A stretch of 64,000 nucleotides of DNA, taken from positions 3,472,001-3,536,000 of the forward strand of contig NZ_CP076103.1 in the NCBI RefSeq assembly GCF_018732085.1. Direction: 5' to 3'. The notes under the pieces were generated by a model, which did no database searches, was not told the DNA's origin, and saw nothing but the letters and a program-made list of their open reading frames with translations. The position numbers were made by a program, and so were the translations under genes. Below are positions 29,687-36,739 of this stretch, piece by piece; position 1 is the stretch's first letter; each line of letters starts with the position of its first letter. Source of the DNA: Lysobacter capsici (GTDB taxonomy: Bacteria; Pseudomonadota; Gammaproteobacteria; Xanthomonadales; Xanthomonadaceae).

Positions 29687-31222
29687 ATGGCCCCGACCCC
29701 CGACGCACGCCCGAACGACATCCTGCTCGGCAAGGCCGTGACCACGCCCGATAGCGGCCTGGTCTACCTGCACACCAAGCTCGGCAACCGCCACGGCCTG
29801 GTCGCCGGCGCCACCGGCACCGGCAAGACCGTCACCCTGATGACCCTGGCCGAAGGTTTTTCGCGCCAGGGCGTGCCGGTGTTCCTCGCCGACGTCAAAG
29901 GCGACGTGGCCGGGCTGGCGATGCCCGGCGCGGCCAACGACAAACTGCAGTCGCGGCTGACCGAGATCGGCATCGCCGACTGGGCGCCGAGCGCCAGCCC
30001 GGTGGTGTTCTGGGACCTGTTCGGCAAGCTCGGCCATCCGGTGCGCACCACCGTCAGCGAAATGGGCCCGACCCTGCTGGCGCGCATCCTCGAACTCAAC
30101 GACACCCAGTCCGGCGTGCTCGACATCGTGTTCAAGCTCGCCGACGACCGCGGCCTGCTGCTGCTCGACCTGGAAGACCTGCGCGCCCTGCTCGGCCTGG
30201 TCGCCGACGAGCGCAAGGACATCTCGACCAGCTACGGCCTGGTCAGCACCCAGTCGGTCGGCGCGATCCAGCGCTCGCTGCTGCGTCTGGAACAGGAAGG
30301 CGGCGATCATTTCTTCGGCGAACCGGCGTTGCAGCTGGCCGACCTGATGCGCACCAACACCGACGGCCGCGGCGTGGTCAACGTGCTCGCCGCCGATTCG
30401 CTGATCCTCAAGCCGCGCCTGTACTCCAGCTTTTTGCTGTGGCTGCTGTCGGAACTGTTCGAACAGCTGCCCGAAGTGGGCGATATCGACAAGCCCAAGC
30501 TGGTGTTCGTGTTCGACGAAGCGCACCTGCTGTTCGACGACGCGCCGGCCGCGCTGCAGCAGCGGGTCGAACAGGTGGTGCGGATCATCCGTTCCAAGGG
30601 CGTGGGCGTGTACTTCTGCTCGCAGTTCCCCGACGACATCCCCGACAACATCCTCGGCCAGCTCGGCAACCGGGTGCAGCACGCGCTGCGCGCGTTCACC
30701 CCGCGCGACCAGAAGGCGGTCAAGACCGCCGCCGAGACCTTCGTGCCGAACCCGGCCTTGAACGTGGCCGAGGCGATCTCGCAGCTCGGCACCGGCGAAG
30801 CACTGGTCTCGACCCTGCAGGACAAGGGCGTGCCGATGCCGGTCGAACGCACCCTGATCGCGCCGCCGCGCTGCCGCATGGGCGCGATCACCGAGGCCGA
30901 ACGCGCCCAGGTGCGCGCGACCAGCCCGATCGGGCCGAAATACGACACCGCGATCAACCGCGAGTCGGCCGCCGAAATGCTGCTGCAGCGCGCCCAGGCC
31001 GCGACCGAACAGGCGCAGGCGCCGCCGGCCAAGACCCGCGAACAGGACGACCAGGAAGAAGGCGGTTTCGGCCAAGCGGTCAAGGACGCGGTGTTCGGCA
31101 CCAAGCGCCGCCAGGGCATGGTCGAGGCCATGGCCAAGCAGACCGCGCGCACCGTCGGCAACCAGGTCGGCCGGCAGATCCTGCGCGGCCTGCTCGGCGG
31201 CATCTTCGGCGGCAAGCGCTGA
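29687..31222 (+). CDS. HerA-like/DUF853 ATPase
   Basis: 511-residue cytoplasmic P-loop ATPase of the HerA/FtsK superfamily (DUF853, YjgR-like). Walker A is GATGTGKT (41-48), Walker B is LVFVFDEAHLLF, and sensor-like QFPDDIPDNILGQLGNRVQHA follows. The C-terminus is basic and glycine-rich (GRQILRGLLGGIFGGKR). Its cellular role is unclear; HerA relatives act as DNA translocases, but the usual NurA partner is absent here. Start ATG 29687; divergent from the transglycosylase. Confidence 0.88.
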   Translation: MAPTPDARPNDILLGKAVTTPDSGLVYLHTKLGNRHGLVAGATGTGKTVTLMTLAEGFSRQGVPVFLADVKGDVAGLAMPGAANDKLQSRLTEIGIADWAPSASPVVFWDLFGKLGHPVRTTVSEMGPTLLARILELNDTQSGVLDIVFKLADDRGLLLLDLEDLRALLGLVADERKDISTSYGLVSTQSVGAIQRSLLRLEQEGGDHFFGEPALQLADLMRTNTDGRGVVNVLAADSLILKPRLYSSFLLWLLSELFEQLPEVGDIDKPKLVFVFDEAHLLFDDAPAALQQRVEQVVRIIRSKGVGVYFCSQFPDDIPDNILGQLGNRVQHALRAFTPRDQKAVKTAAETFVPNPALNVAEAISQLGTGEALVSTLQDKGVPMPVERTLIAPPRCRMGAITEAERAQVRATSPIGPKYDTAINRESAAEMLLQRAQAATEQAQAPPAKTREQDDQEEGGFGQAVKDAVFGTKRRQGMVEAMAKQTARTVGNQVGRQILRGLLGGIFGGKR

Positions 31223-31298
31223 ACTCGCCGGCGCACGGCCGCATCGATCGTTTCGATCCAACACCGTTCGTTTCCACTCATTGCACAGGAACCCGCAC

Positions 31299-31799
31299 AT
31301 GAATCAGAAACTGCTCGCTCTCGCCTGCCTCGCCGCGCTCGCATTGAGCGCCTGCAACAAGCCAACCGAAGCTACGTCCGCTCCTGCCGAAACCGCCAAA
31401 GCCGCTGAACCGGCCCCCGCTGTTGCCCCCGAACCGGCCCCGGTCGCCGAAGCGCCCAAGGCCGGCTTCGACGTCGCCGCCTTCGCCGGCAGCTTCAGCG
31501 GCACCCTGCCCTGCGCCGATTGCAGCGGCATCGACACCAAGATCGAATTCAAGGCCGACGGCAGCTACGCGGTCGACGAGACCTACCAGGGCAAGAAGGA
31601 CGGCGCCTTCAAGGGCGACGGCACCTGGACCGCCGAGGAAGACGGCAAGCGCCTGCGCCTGGACCCGAACAGCAAGACCGATCCCGATCGCCTGTTCGAA
31701 GTGGTCTCGCACGAGGAAATCCGCCAGCTCGACACCGAAGGCAAGGCGATCGAATCGCAGGCCAACCTCAGCCTCAAGCGCGCAAGCGCGGCGCAGTAA
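31299..31799 (+). CDS. NlpE-like copper-resistance lipoprotein
   Basis: 166-residue lipoprotein with lipobox ALSAC (C19) and an Ala/Pro/Glu-rich linker to about residue 55, then an NlpE N-terminal-type domain with the diagnostic GTLPCADCSGIDTKIEF. NlpE proteins sense surface stress through Cpx; this protein has only the N-terminal domain. It follows the DUF853 gene by 76 bp and precedes greB by 7 bp, so it may be in one transcript with greB. Confidence 0.85.
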   Translation: MNQKLLALACLAALALSACNKPTEATSAPAETAKAAEPAPAVAPEPAPVAEAPKAGFDVAAFAGSFSGTLPCADCSGIDTKIEFKADGSYAVDETYQGKKDGAFKGDGTWTAEEDGKRLRLDPNSKTDPDRLFEVVSHEEIRQLDTEGKAIESQANLSLKRASAAQ

Positions 31800-31806
31800 G
31801 GCCGAC

Positions 31807-32331
31807 ATGGGTCGCTGGCGTCCTCCCGCCGAACACGGCACGGCCCTGATCACGCGGGAGGGCCATGCACGGCTCAAGCACGAACTCGACGACCTGTGGC
31901 GGATCCGCCGCCCGGAAGTCGTCAAAGCCCTGGCCGCCGCGGCGGCCGAGGGCGATCGTTCGGAAAACGCCGAATACACCTATCGCAAGAAGCAACTCGG
32001 CGAGATCGACCGGCGCGTGCGTTATCTGAGCAAGCGCCTGCCGCTGCTGCGGGTGATCGAGACCACGCCGAGCGACCCGCAGTCGGTGTTCTTCGGCGCC
32101 TGGGTCGAGGTCGAGAAAGTCGCCGACGGCGAACTGGCGCGTTACCGCATCGTCGGCCCCGATGAAACCGACGCGCGCCTGGGCCACATCAGCATCGATT
32201 CGCCGCTGGCGCGGGCGATGCTCAAGCGCCGGGTCGACGACGAATTCGAAGCGATGCTGCCCGGCGGCATGGCGCGGTTCGCGATCGTGCAGGTCGATTA
32301 CAGCGGCGCGGGGCCGAACGCGCCGGGCTGA
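31807..32331 (+). CDS. greB: Transcription elongation factor GreB
   Basis: GreB rescues backtracked RNA polymerase by stimulating transcript cleavage. The 174-residue protein has the N-terminal coiled coil with SENAEYTYRKKQLGEIDRR and the C-terminal FKBP-like domain (DARLGHISIDSPLARAML). The conserved acidic tip residues appear as EGDRSENAEY. The ATG at 31807 is seven bases after the NlpE-like stop. It is convergent with the P450 gene. Confidence 0.93.
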   Translation: MGRWRPPAEHGTALITREGHARLKHELDDLWRIRRPEVVKALAAAAAEGDRSENAEYTYRKKQLGEIDRRVRYLSKRLPLLRVIETTPSDPQSVFFGAWVEVEKVADGELARYRIVGPDETDARLGHISIDSPLARAMLKRRVDDEFEAMLPGGMARFAIVQVDYSGAGPNAPG

Positions 32332-32370
32332 TCGCAGCGAGCGGCGCGGCGGACTTGACGCATCGATCGG

Positions 32371-33591
32371 TCAACGCGAGCGCGACGAAATCACCCCGAC
32401 GAAATCGGTCGGCACCGCGAAGCCTTCCTTGCGCATCCACGGCGAATGCACCGGGCTGAGGTCGCAGCGGAAGTCGCGGACCATCATCGCGCAGAACAAC
32501 ACCAGTTGGGCATGCCCGACCGAGGCGCCGACGCACGAGCGCGGGCCGAAACCGAACGGCACGTAGGCGCCCTTCGCCTCCTGCCGCCGCGACGACAGCC
32601 AGCGGTCGGGATCGAACACTTCCGGCTCGTCCCAGTACTCCTCGGAGTGATGCAGGATGTACGAGCTCAATTCGTAGATCTGGTCTTTCTTGACCGACAC
32701 GCCGTCCAGCTCGATGTCGCGCTGGGCGACGCGCCGTGTCACGAACGGCGTCGTCCACAGCCGCATCGCTTCCTTGATGAAGCGCAGGGTGTGCGGCAGC
32801 TTGCGGATCGGCAAGGTATACAACTCCTCCCACTCCAGCGCGTCCATTTCCTCTTGCAGGTGTTCGCGCCATTGCGGGTACTGCGACATCGCATACACCA
32901 GACAGGCCGCCATCATGCCGGGCACGCCGGAGATCGCGATCATCTGCACCGTCACCAAGTACGTAACGCGATCCACCCCGATGCGATCCACCAACCCGAG
33001 CAAGGGTTGAGTGAAATCCTCGCGCGACTCGCCACCCGCCACGCGTTGCTTGATCTGCCGCGTGATCGCCCGCGTCGCCGCGCGGTGCAGCAGGAAATCG
33101 GGAATGCGCCGCCACAACGGCACATGCTGTTCGAGCTGGATACGAAAGCGCAGCTCCTGTTCGGCGATCAGCGTGCGCAGATCGCGGCCATCGATGCCGT
33201 CGATCGCCAGCGGAATCAGCGCGCGCGACACCGTGCGCCACATCAGCTTGGTCAGGTCGTCCTCGCGCCCGGCGTGTTCGCTCAGATACGCCTGCATGCG
33301 CTGGTGCAGCGCGCGCATCTGTGCGGGCGTGACCAGCGCGCCGCTGCGCTCGGTCAGCAGCGCGCGCACTTCGCGCCAGGTCACCGGTTCGGATTTGCGC
33401 ATGCCGAGCACGTCGGCCAGCGAATCGATGACCTTGAGGTCGTCGGAATTGATCTTGTCGACCTTGTTGGCCAGGGCCGGGCTGAAAATGCCGACGACGC
33501 CTCCGGGCAAGGGAAGCACCGGGCCTTCGCGACGCACGCGCTCGAGCAGTCGCGCCGCGGGATCGTCGGTGGGATCGGGCTGGGTGGTCAA
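32371..33591 (-). CDS. Cytochrome P450, candidate RiPP-modifying enzyme
   Basis: Soluble bacterial class P450, 406 residues. The haem-binding loop FGFGPRSCVG has cysteine ligand C353, and the ExxR motif is E274-A-M-R277. The I helix reads AISGVPGMMAA (219-229): the usual acid-Thr pair is replaced by P224 and G225, so normal proton delivery for hydroxylation is missing; this is compatible with an oxidative coupling role. Start is TTG 33591; the in-frame TAG four codons upstream rules out an earlier start. It lies 98 bp downstream of a 32-codon peptide gene with an aromatic C-terminus, on the same strand, with only a stem-loop between. No ferredoxin or reductase is adjacent. P450 identity is certain; the partner and reaction are inferred. 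Confidence 0.92.
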   Translation of the reverse strand: MTTQPDPTDDPAARLLERVRREGPVLPLPGGVVGIFSPALANKVDKINSDDLKVIDSLADVLGMRKSEPVTWREVRALLTERSGALVTPAQMRALHQRMQAYLSEHAGREDDLTKLMWRTVSRALIPLAIDGIDGRDLRTLIAEQELRFRIQLEQHVPLWRRIPDFLLHRAATRAITRQIKQRVAGGESREDFTQPLLGLVDRIGVDRVTYLVTVQMIAISGVPGMMAACLVYAMSQYPQWREHLQEEMDALEWEELYTLPIRKLPHTLRFIKEAMRLWTTPFVTRRVAQRDIELDGVSVKKDQIYELSSYILHHSEEYWDEPEVFDPDRWLSSRRQEAKGAYVPFGFGPRSCVGASVGHAQLVLFCAMMVRDFRCDLSPVHSPWMRKEGFAVPTDFVGVISSRSR

Positions 33592-33610
33592 GGAGCGCCT
33601 CTATCTGAGA

Positions 33611-33638
33611 GGAGGGCGACCTGCGACGGCCGCCCTCC
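33611..33638 (-). promoter_or_regulatory. Stem-loop between peptide gene and P450 gene
   Basis: In the minus-strand transcript GGAGGGCGGCC pairs with GGUCGCCCUCC around the loop GUCGCA, giving 11 bp with one G-U pair. It lies 51 bases after the peptide stop codon and 19 bases before the P450 start. It probably reduces read-through or protects the short upstream mRNA, so that peptide is made in excess over enzyme, as in many RiPP operons. Confidence 0.65.
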
Positions 33639-33689
33639 CGTTCACACCATCTGGATCAAGTCAGGCAGACGTGCGGATAGAGCACAGGA

Positions 33690-33788
33690 TCAGAACTCCA
33701 CCCACAGCGGCCACGTCTTCCACAGGCTGCTGGTTTCGTTGGGATGGATGTTCATAGCGACACGAGCAGCGCGAAGCAACCTTGCCAT
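33690..33788 (-). CDS. Candidate RiPP precursor peptide, 32 residues, aromatic core WKTWPLWVEF
   Basis: An unannotated small gene of 32 codons plus TGA. The putative leader starts MARLLRAARVAMN and continues IHPNETSSL. The C-terminal ten residues are WKTWPLWVEF, with W23, W26, W29 and F32 exactly three apart. The ATG at 33788 has an excellent Shine-Dalgarno AAGGAG (33796-33801) seven bases upstream. It is the first gene of an apparent two-gene unit with the P450 at 32371-33591. P450-modified RiPPs (biarylitides, cittilins, atropopeptides/tryptorubin, cihunamides) pair a tiny aromatic-rich precursor with one P450 that joins Trp, Tyr or His side chains. By analogy the P450 would cross-link these aromatics; a longer frame (33661-33843) overlaps it out of frame and lacks such signals. 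Not recognised as any known precursor. Confidence 0.72.
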   Translation of the reverse strand: MARLLRAARVAMNIHPNETSSLWKTWPLWVEF

Positions 33789-33795
33789 CTCTCAT

Positions 33796-33801
33796 CTCCT
33801 T
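33796..33801 (-). promoter_or_regulatory. Strong ribosome binding site of the peptide gene
   Basis: AAGGAG on the minus strand, seven bases before the ATG at 33788. It is one of the best Shine-Dalgarno matches in the window and is the main evidence that the 32-codon frame is translated. Confidence 0.8.
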
Positions 33802-33820
33802 ATCAGTACGTATCAGTACG
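33801..33820. promoter_or_regulatory. Perfect 10-bp direct repeat upstream of the peptide gene
   Basis: TATCAGTACG occurs twice back to back, ending at the Shine-Dalgarno sequence. It lies in the predicted 5' leader of the peptide gene. Ten bases equals one helical turn, so it could be a pair of operator half-sites; it could also be an RNA element. Function is inference. Confidence 0.5.
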
Positions 33821-33830
33821 CAACGGTGGA

Positions 33831-33853
33831 CTGTGCGGCGCAAAACCGCACAG
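33831..33853. promoter_or_regulatory. 8-bp palindrome near the peptide-gene transcription start
   Basis: CTGTGCGG, spacer CGCAAAA, CCGCACAG is a perfect inverted repeat. It overlaps the predicted transcription start just downstream of the promoter-like element at 33861-33890, the position of a repressor operator. The adjacent regulator gene at 34539 is a candidate binder, but that is untested. Confidence 0.5.
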
Positions 33854-33860
33854 CACTGGC

Positions 33861-33890
33861 CTTATAGCACCGCGTTTCCGCTAGGGTCTA
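33861..33890 (-). promoter_or_regulatory. Promoter-like element for the peptide-P450 operon
   Basis: On the minus strand TAGACC (33885-33890) and TATAAG (33861-33866) are separated by 18 bases, a fair sigma70-type pair. The surrounding 300 bases are visibly less GC-rich than the neighbouring genes. Confidence 0.45.
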
Positions 33891-33998
33891 CCTGTCAGAA
33901 ATACGCGTGCAACCGCACATTACAGCCCGAAGAATTTGCGAGCGCATCACAGAAAACCGCCGTCGCCTATGCGTATTTTCGTGTGTTGCGCGCCCGCC

Positions 33999-34406
33999 TC
34001 ACGCGGCCTTGAGCTGACGGCGCAGACCGAAGAACTGCAGCTCGGCGAACACCGCCACCGCCGCCGCCTGCGCCAGCACGAAGCTCAGCCCCAGCGCGTT
34101 CGGCGTGATCGCGCCTTCGACCAGCACCAGCACCGAGCCGGCGACCCAGGCGAGGTTCACCCCGATCACCGTCCACGCCAGCGCCGGCGCGATCGGCTTG
34201 CGCGTCGCCACCCAGCCCACGAACAGCATCCAGGCGAGCAACACCGCGCCGCCGCCGCGCAACCAGCCCGGATCGATCGCGAGCAAGCGCGACAACGGCG
34301 CGGTCGCGGCGAGCTGCAACAAGCCGGCGGCGCCGGACACACCGGCATCGAGCACCAATGCGCGGCGCAACAACGTGGAAGCCTGGGGCTGGAAGGTAAT
34401 GGCCAT
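33999..34406 (-). CDS. Small four-helix inner membrane protein
   Basis: 135 residues with four predicted membrane segments (around 15-42, 48-68, 75-97 and 105-128), basic at the C-terminus (GLRRQLKAA). Not recognised beyond a generic small DoxX/DUF4345-like topology. ATG 34406 is preceded by AGGAGA. It is divergent from the MmyB-type regulator gene at 34539, the usual layout when such a regulator controls its neighbour. It lies 210 bp upstream of the peptide gene on the same strand and could in principle read into it, although that gene seems to have its own promoter. Confidence 0.75.
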   Translation of the reverse strand: MAITFQPQASTLLRRALVLDAGVSGAAGLLQLAATAPLSRLLAIDPGWLRGGGAVLLAWMLFVGWVATRKPIAPALAWTVIGVNLAWVAGSVLVLVEGAITPNALGLSFVLAQAAAVAVFAELQFFGLRRQLKAA

Positions 34407-34538
34407 GATCGTTCTCCTGTGGGTGATCGTCGTGATCGTTCGTGTTTGCCTGACGACATCACACACCCGCGCCCGCGGCCGGTCGATTACGTGCCAGGTA
34501 ATGTCAACGCGCACCGCCGCTGGGCTATCGTGGCCGGC

Positions 34539-35375
34539 ATGAACGATCAACGCCCCGTGGGCGAGCTGTTGCGCGATTGGCGCCAGCGTCGCCGCCTGAC
34601 CCAACTCGATCTGGCCGATCTGGCGCAGATCTCGACCCGCCATGTCAGCTTCATCGAAACCGGCCGCTCCTTGCCGAGCCGGGCGATGCTGCTGCGCCTG
34701 GCCGATCGTCTCGACGTGCCCTTGCGCGAGCGCAATCAGCTGATGACCGCGGCCGGCCTGGCGCCGATGTATTCCGAACGCAGCCTCGATCATCCGGCCC
34801 TGCATGAAGCCTTCGCCGCGATCGAACTGGTGCTGTACGGGCACGAGCCGCACCCGGCGCTGGCGATCGACCGGCATTGGAACCTGATCGCGCACAACCG
34901 CGCGGTCGGGCCGTTGCTCGCCGGCCTGCCCGATTTCCTGCTCGCGCCGCCGGCCAACGTGTTGCGCGCGAGCCTGCACCCCGAAGGCCTGGCCACCCGC
35001 ATCGTCAATCCGGGCGAGTGGCGCGCGCACATCCTGCATCGGCTGCGGCATCAGATCGACACCACCGGCGACCCGGTGCTGCAGGCGCTGTACGCCGAAC
35101 TGGCCGCCTACCCCGCGCCCGAGGGCTACGACGAAACCGAACTGCCGTCGTCGGTGCAGGTCGCCTTGCCGTTCCGGCTGCGCACCGAACTGGGCGAGCT
35201 GTCGTTCATCAGCACCACCACCGTGTTCGGCACGCCGATGGACGTGACCTTGTCGGAGCTGGCGATCGAATCGTTCTTCCCCGCCGACGCCGCCACCGCG
35301 CAGGCGATGCGCGCGTTCGGCGCCAGCCTGGCGCCGCACGATCCGGCGCAAGGCCGCATGCGCGACGGGCATTGA
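34539..35375 (+). CDS. XRE-family regulator with MmyB-like ligand-binding domain
   Basis: 278 residues. The N-terminal helix-turn-helix (about 8-62) contains RRRLTQLDLADLAQISTRHVSFIETGRS. The C-terminal MmyB-like PAS-related domain (about 95-265) contains HPALAIDRHWNLIAHNRA. MmyB domains bind fatty-acid-like ligands in studied members, and the regulators often control a divergent neighbour, here the small membrane protein. Start ATG 34539. It is followed 8 bp later by the SUKH-like gene. Confidence 0.88.
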   Translation: MNDQRPVGELLRDWRQRRRLTQLDLADLAQISTRHVSFIETGRSLPSRAMLLRLADRLDVPLRERNQLMTAAGLAPMYSERSLDHPALHEAFAAIELVLYGHEPHPALAIDRHWNLIAHNRAVGPLLAGLPDFLLAPPANVLRASLHPEGLATRIVNPGEWRAHILHRLRHQIDTTGDPVLQALYAELAAYPAPEGYDETELPSSVQVALPFRLRTELGELSFISTTTVFGTPMDVTLSELAIESFFPADAATAQAMRAFGASLAPHDPAQGRMRDGH

Positions 35376-35383
35376 GCGTGGGC

Positions 35384-35848
35384 ATGCCGTGGACGTTCGA
35401 TGCCGAAACCCGCGCCGTGTTGCAACGGCACGGCTGGCGCGGCGAACGCAGCGTCGCGACCGACGCGATCCAGCGCGCCTGGCAGGACGACGGCTACGAC
35501 GTGTTCGCCGGCGGCCTGCGTTTCGCGCGCAGTTTCGCCGGGCTGCGCCTGCGCCATCCGTCGTGGTCCGGCGCTGATGGCGATGAATCCGTCTTCGATC
35601 CGATCCTCGCGAGCGCGCGTTTCGACCGCGCCTGGGCAAGCGAGCGCTACCAACCGGCGGCGAAGCAGCGCCTGCTGCCGATCGGCCAGGGCTACAGCGC
35701 GCATCTGACCTATCTGATCGGCGACGACGGCGCGATCTTCGGCGGCTACGACGACAGCCTGCGCCGTTTCGGCGACAGCGTCGAAGATGCGCTCGGCAAT
35801 ATTCTTCTGCGGCGCAATCAGCGCATCGTCGCGATCGCACTGGATTAA
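35384..35848 (+). CDS. SUKH-3-like domain protein
   Basis: 154 residues, possibly six bases longer from a GTG at 35378. It shows the SUKH-3 pattern: LQRHGWRGERSVATDAI at the start, a middle FAGGLRFARSFAGLRLRHP, and the late YLIGDDGAIFGGYDDSLRRFGDSVEDAL. SUKH proteins are often immunity proteins against contact-dependent or secreted toxins, but no toxin gene is adjacent. It follows the XRE gene within 10 bp, so the two are probably cotranscribed. Confidence 0.7.
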   Translation: MPWTFDAETRAVLQRHGWRGERSVATDAIQRAWQDDGYDVFAGGLRFARSFAGLRLRHPSWSGADGDESVFDPILASARFDRAWASERYQPAAKQRLLPIGQGYSAHLTYLIGDDGAIFGGYDDSLRRFGDSVEDALGNILLRRNQRIVAIALD

Positions 35849-36138
35849 GCATGGTCTGGCGCGGCGACGATCGTTCGCGGCGTCGCTGGACGCACGCGAG
35901 GCAGGACATCGCGCCGCCGTGGGCGAGCGCGCATCGCGCGATTGCTTCGCGGGCAATCGCTCGACGCGCATCCGATTGGCTCGATCACGGCGAACGACAG
36001 CCGTCGTCCGCTTCTCCGGCCCCTAGGCAGCAAACCCTCATCCGCGCCTAGAGCGCGACCACCGAAGCGCTTGTCGAGACCGCGCCGCGCGCTTAACGGC
36101 TAAGCTGTAAACCCGTCATCGCCAAACCGAGGCCGCGC

Positions 36139-36687
36139 GTGTCCTTCGTTCCTGATCTGTCTGTCGATGCAAACCTGCCGGCCCGCCGTGTGCGCTCGGC
36201 GCTGCGACGCGGCGTCGCGGCCTTGCCGCTGGCCTTGGCGCTGGCCGCCGCGACCGTGAGCCTGAGCGCCTGCAAGCGCCCGGCCGCGCAGGAAGAACCC
36301 GCCGCCGCACCGAAGGTGTTCAGCGGCCGCATCGCCCAGTTCCAGACCATCGACGAACGCCCGGGCACCGGCGCGGTCGCGCAGTCGGGCCAGGACGTGA
36401 TCGTGCAGTACACCGGCTGGTTCTACGACGAAAAGGCCGCGGACAAGCGCGGCAGCAAGTTCGACAGCTCCTACGATCACGGCAAGCCTTTCAGCTTCCT
36501 GCTCGGCGCCGGCCGGGTGATCCGCGGCTGGGACGACGGCGTGGCCGGCATGCGGGTCGGCGGCAAGCGCGTGCTGATGGTGCCCTCGGACATGGCCTAC
36601 GGCCGCGACGGCGCCGGCGGCGGCGTGATCCCGCCCGATGCCTCGCTGGTGTTCGAGGTCGAATTGCTGGGCGTGCAGGCGCACTGA
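36139..36687 (+). CDS. FKBP-type peptidyl-prolyl isomerase lipoprotein
   Basis: 182-residue lipoprotein: a long basic N-region, a hydrophobic stretch and lipobox LSAC, then a single FKBP domain (about 70-180) with VQYTGWFYDEK, KPFSFLLGAGRVIRGWDDG, GGKRVLMVPSDMAYG and PPDASLVFEVELLGV. It catalyses proline cis-trans isomerisation in envelope proteins. Start is GTG 36139, preceded by GAGG; an internal GTG at 36190 would give a more typical 27-residue signal peptide. A 143-bp tandem repeat array follows. Confidence 0.9.
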   Translation: MSFVPDLSVDANLPARRVRSALRRGVAALPLALALAAATVSLSACKRPAAQEEPAAAPKVFSGRIAQFQTIDERPGTGAVAQSGQDVIVQYTGWFYDEKAADKRGSKFDSSYDHGKPFSFLLGAGRVIRGWDDGVAGMRVGGKRVLMVPSDMAYGRDGAGGGVIPPDASLVFEVELLGVQAH

Positions 36688-36739
36688 GTCGGCGCGCGGG
36701 CTACCCGCCCGCCTGCAAATCAAGCCGCCCAGTTGCAAG

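Noticed and set aside
31423..31806. Upstream extension of the greB frame
   Set aside because: It lies inside the NlpE-like gene in another frame; the ATG at 31807 gives a complete GreB.
33661..33843. 60-codon minus-strand frame overlapping the candidate precursor
   Set aside because: Different frame, no ribosome binding site, mixed composition; the 32-codon frame has a strong Shine-Dalgarno sequence and an ordered aromatic C-terminus.
32371..35848. Prophage or transposon origin for the P450 island
   Set aside because: No integrase, transposase, tRNA or att-like duplication was found at its borders.
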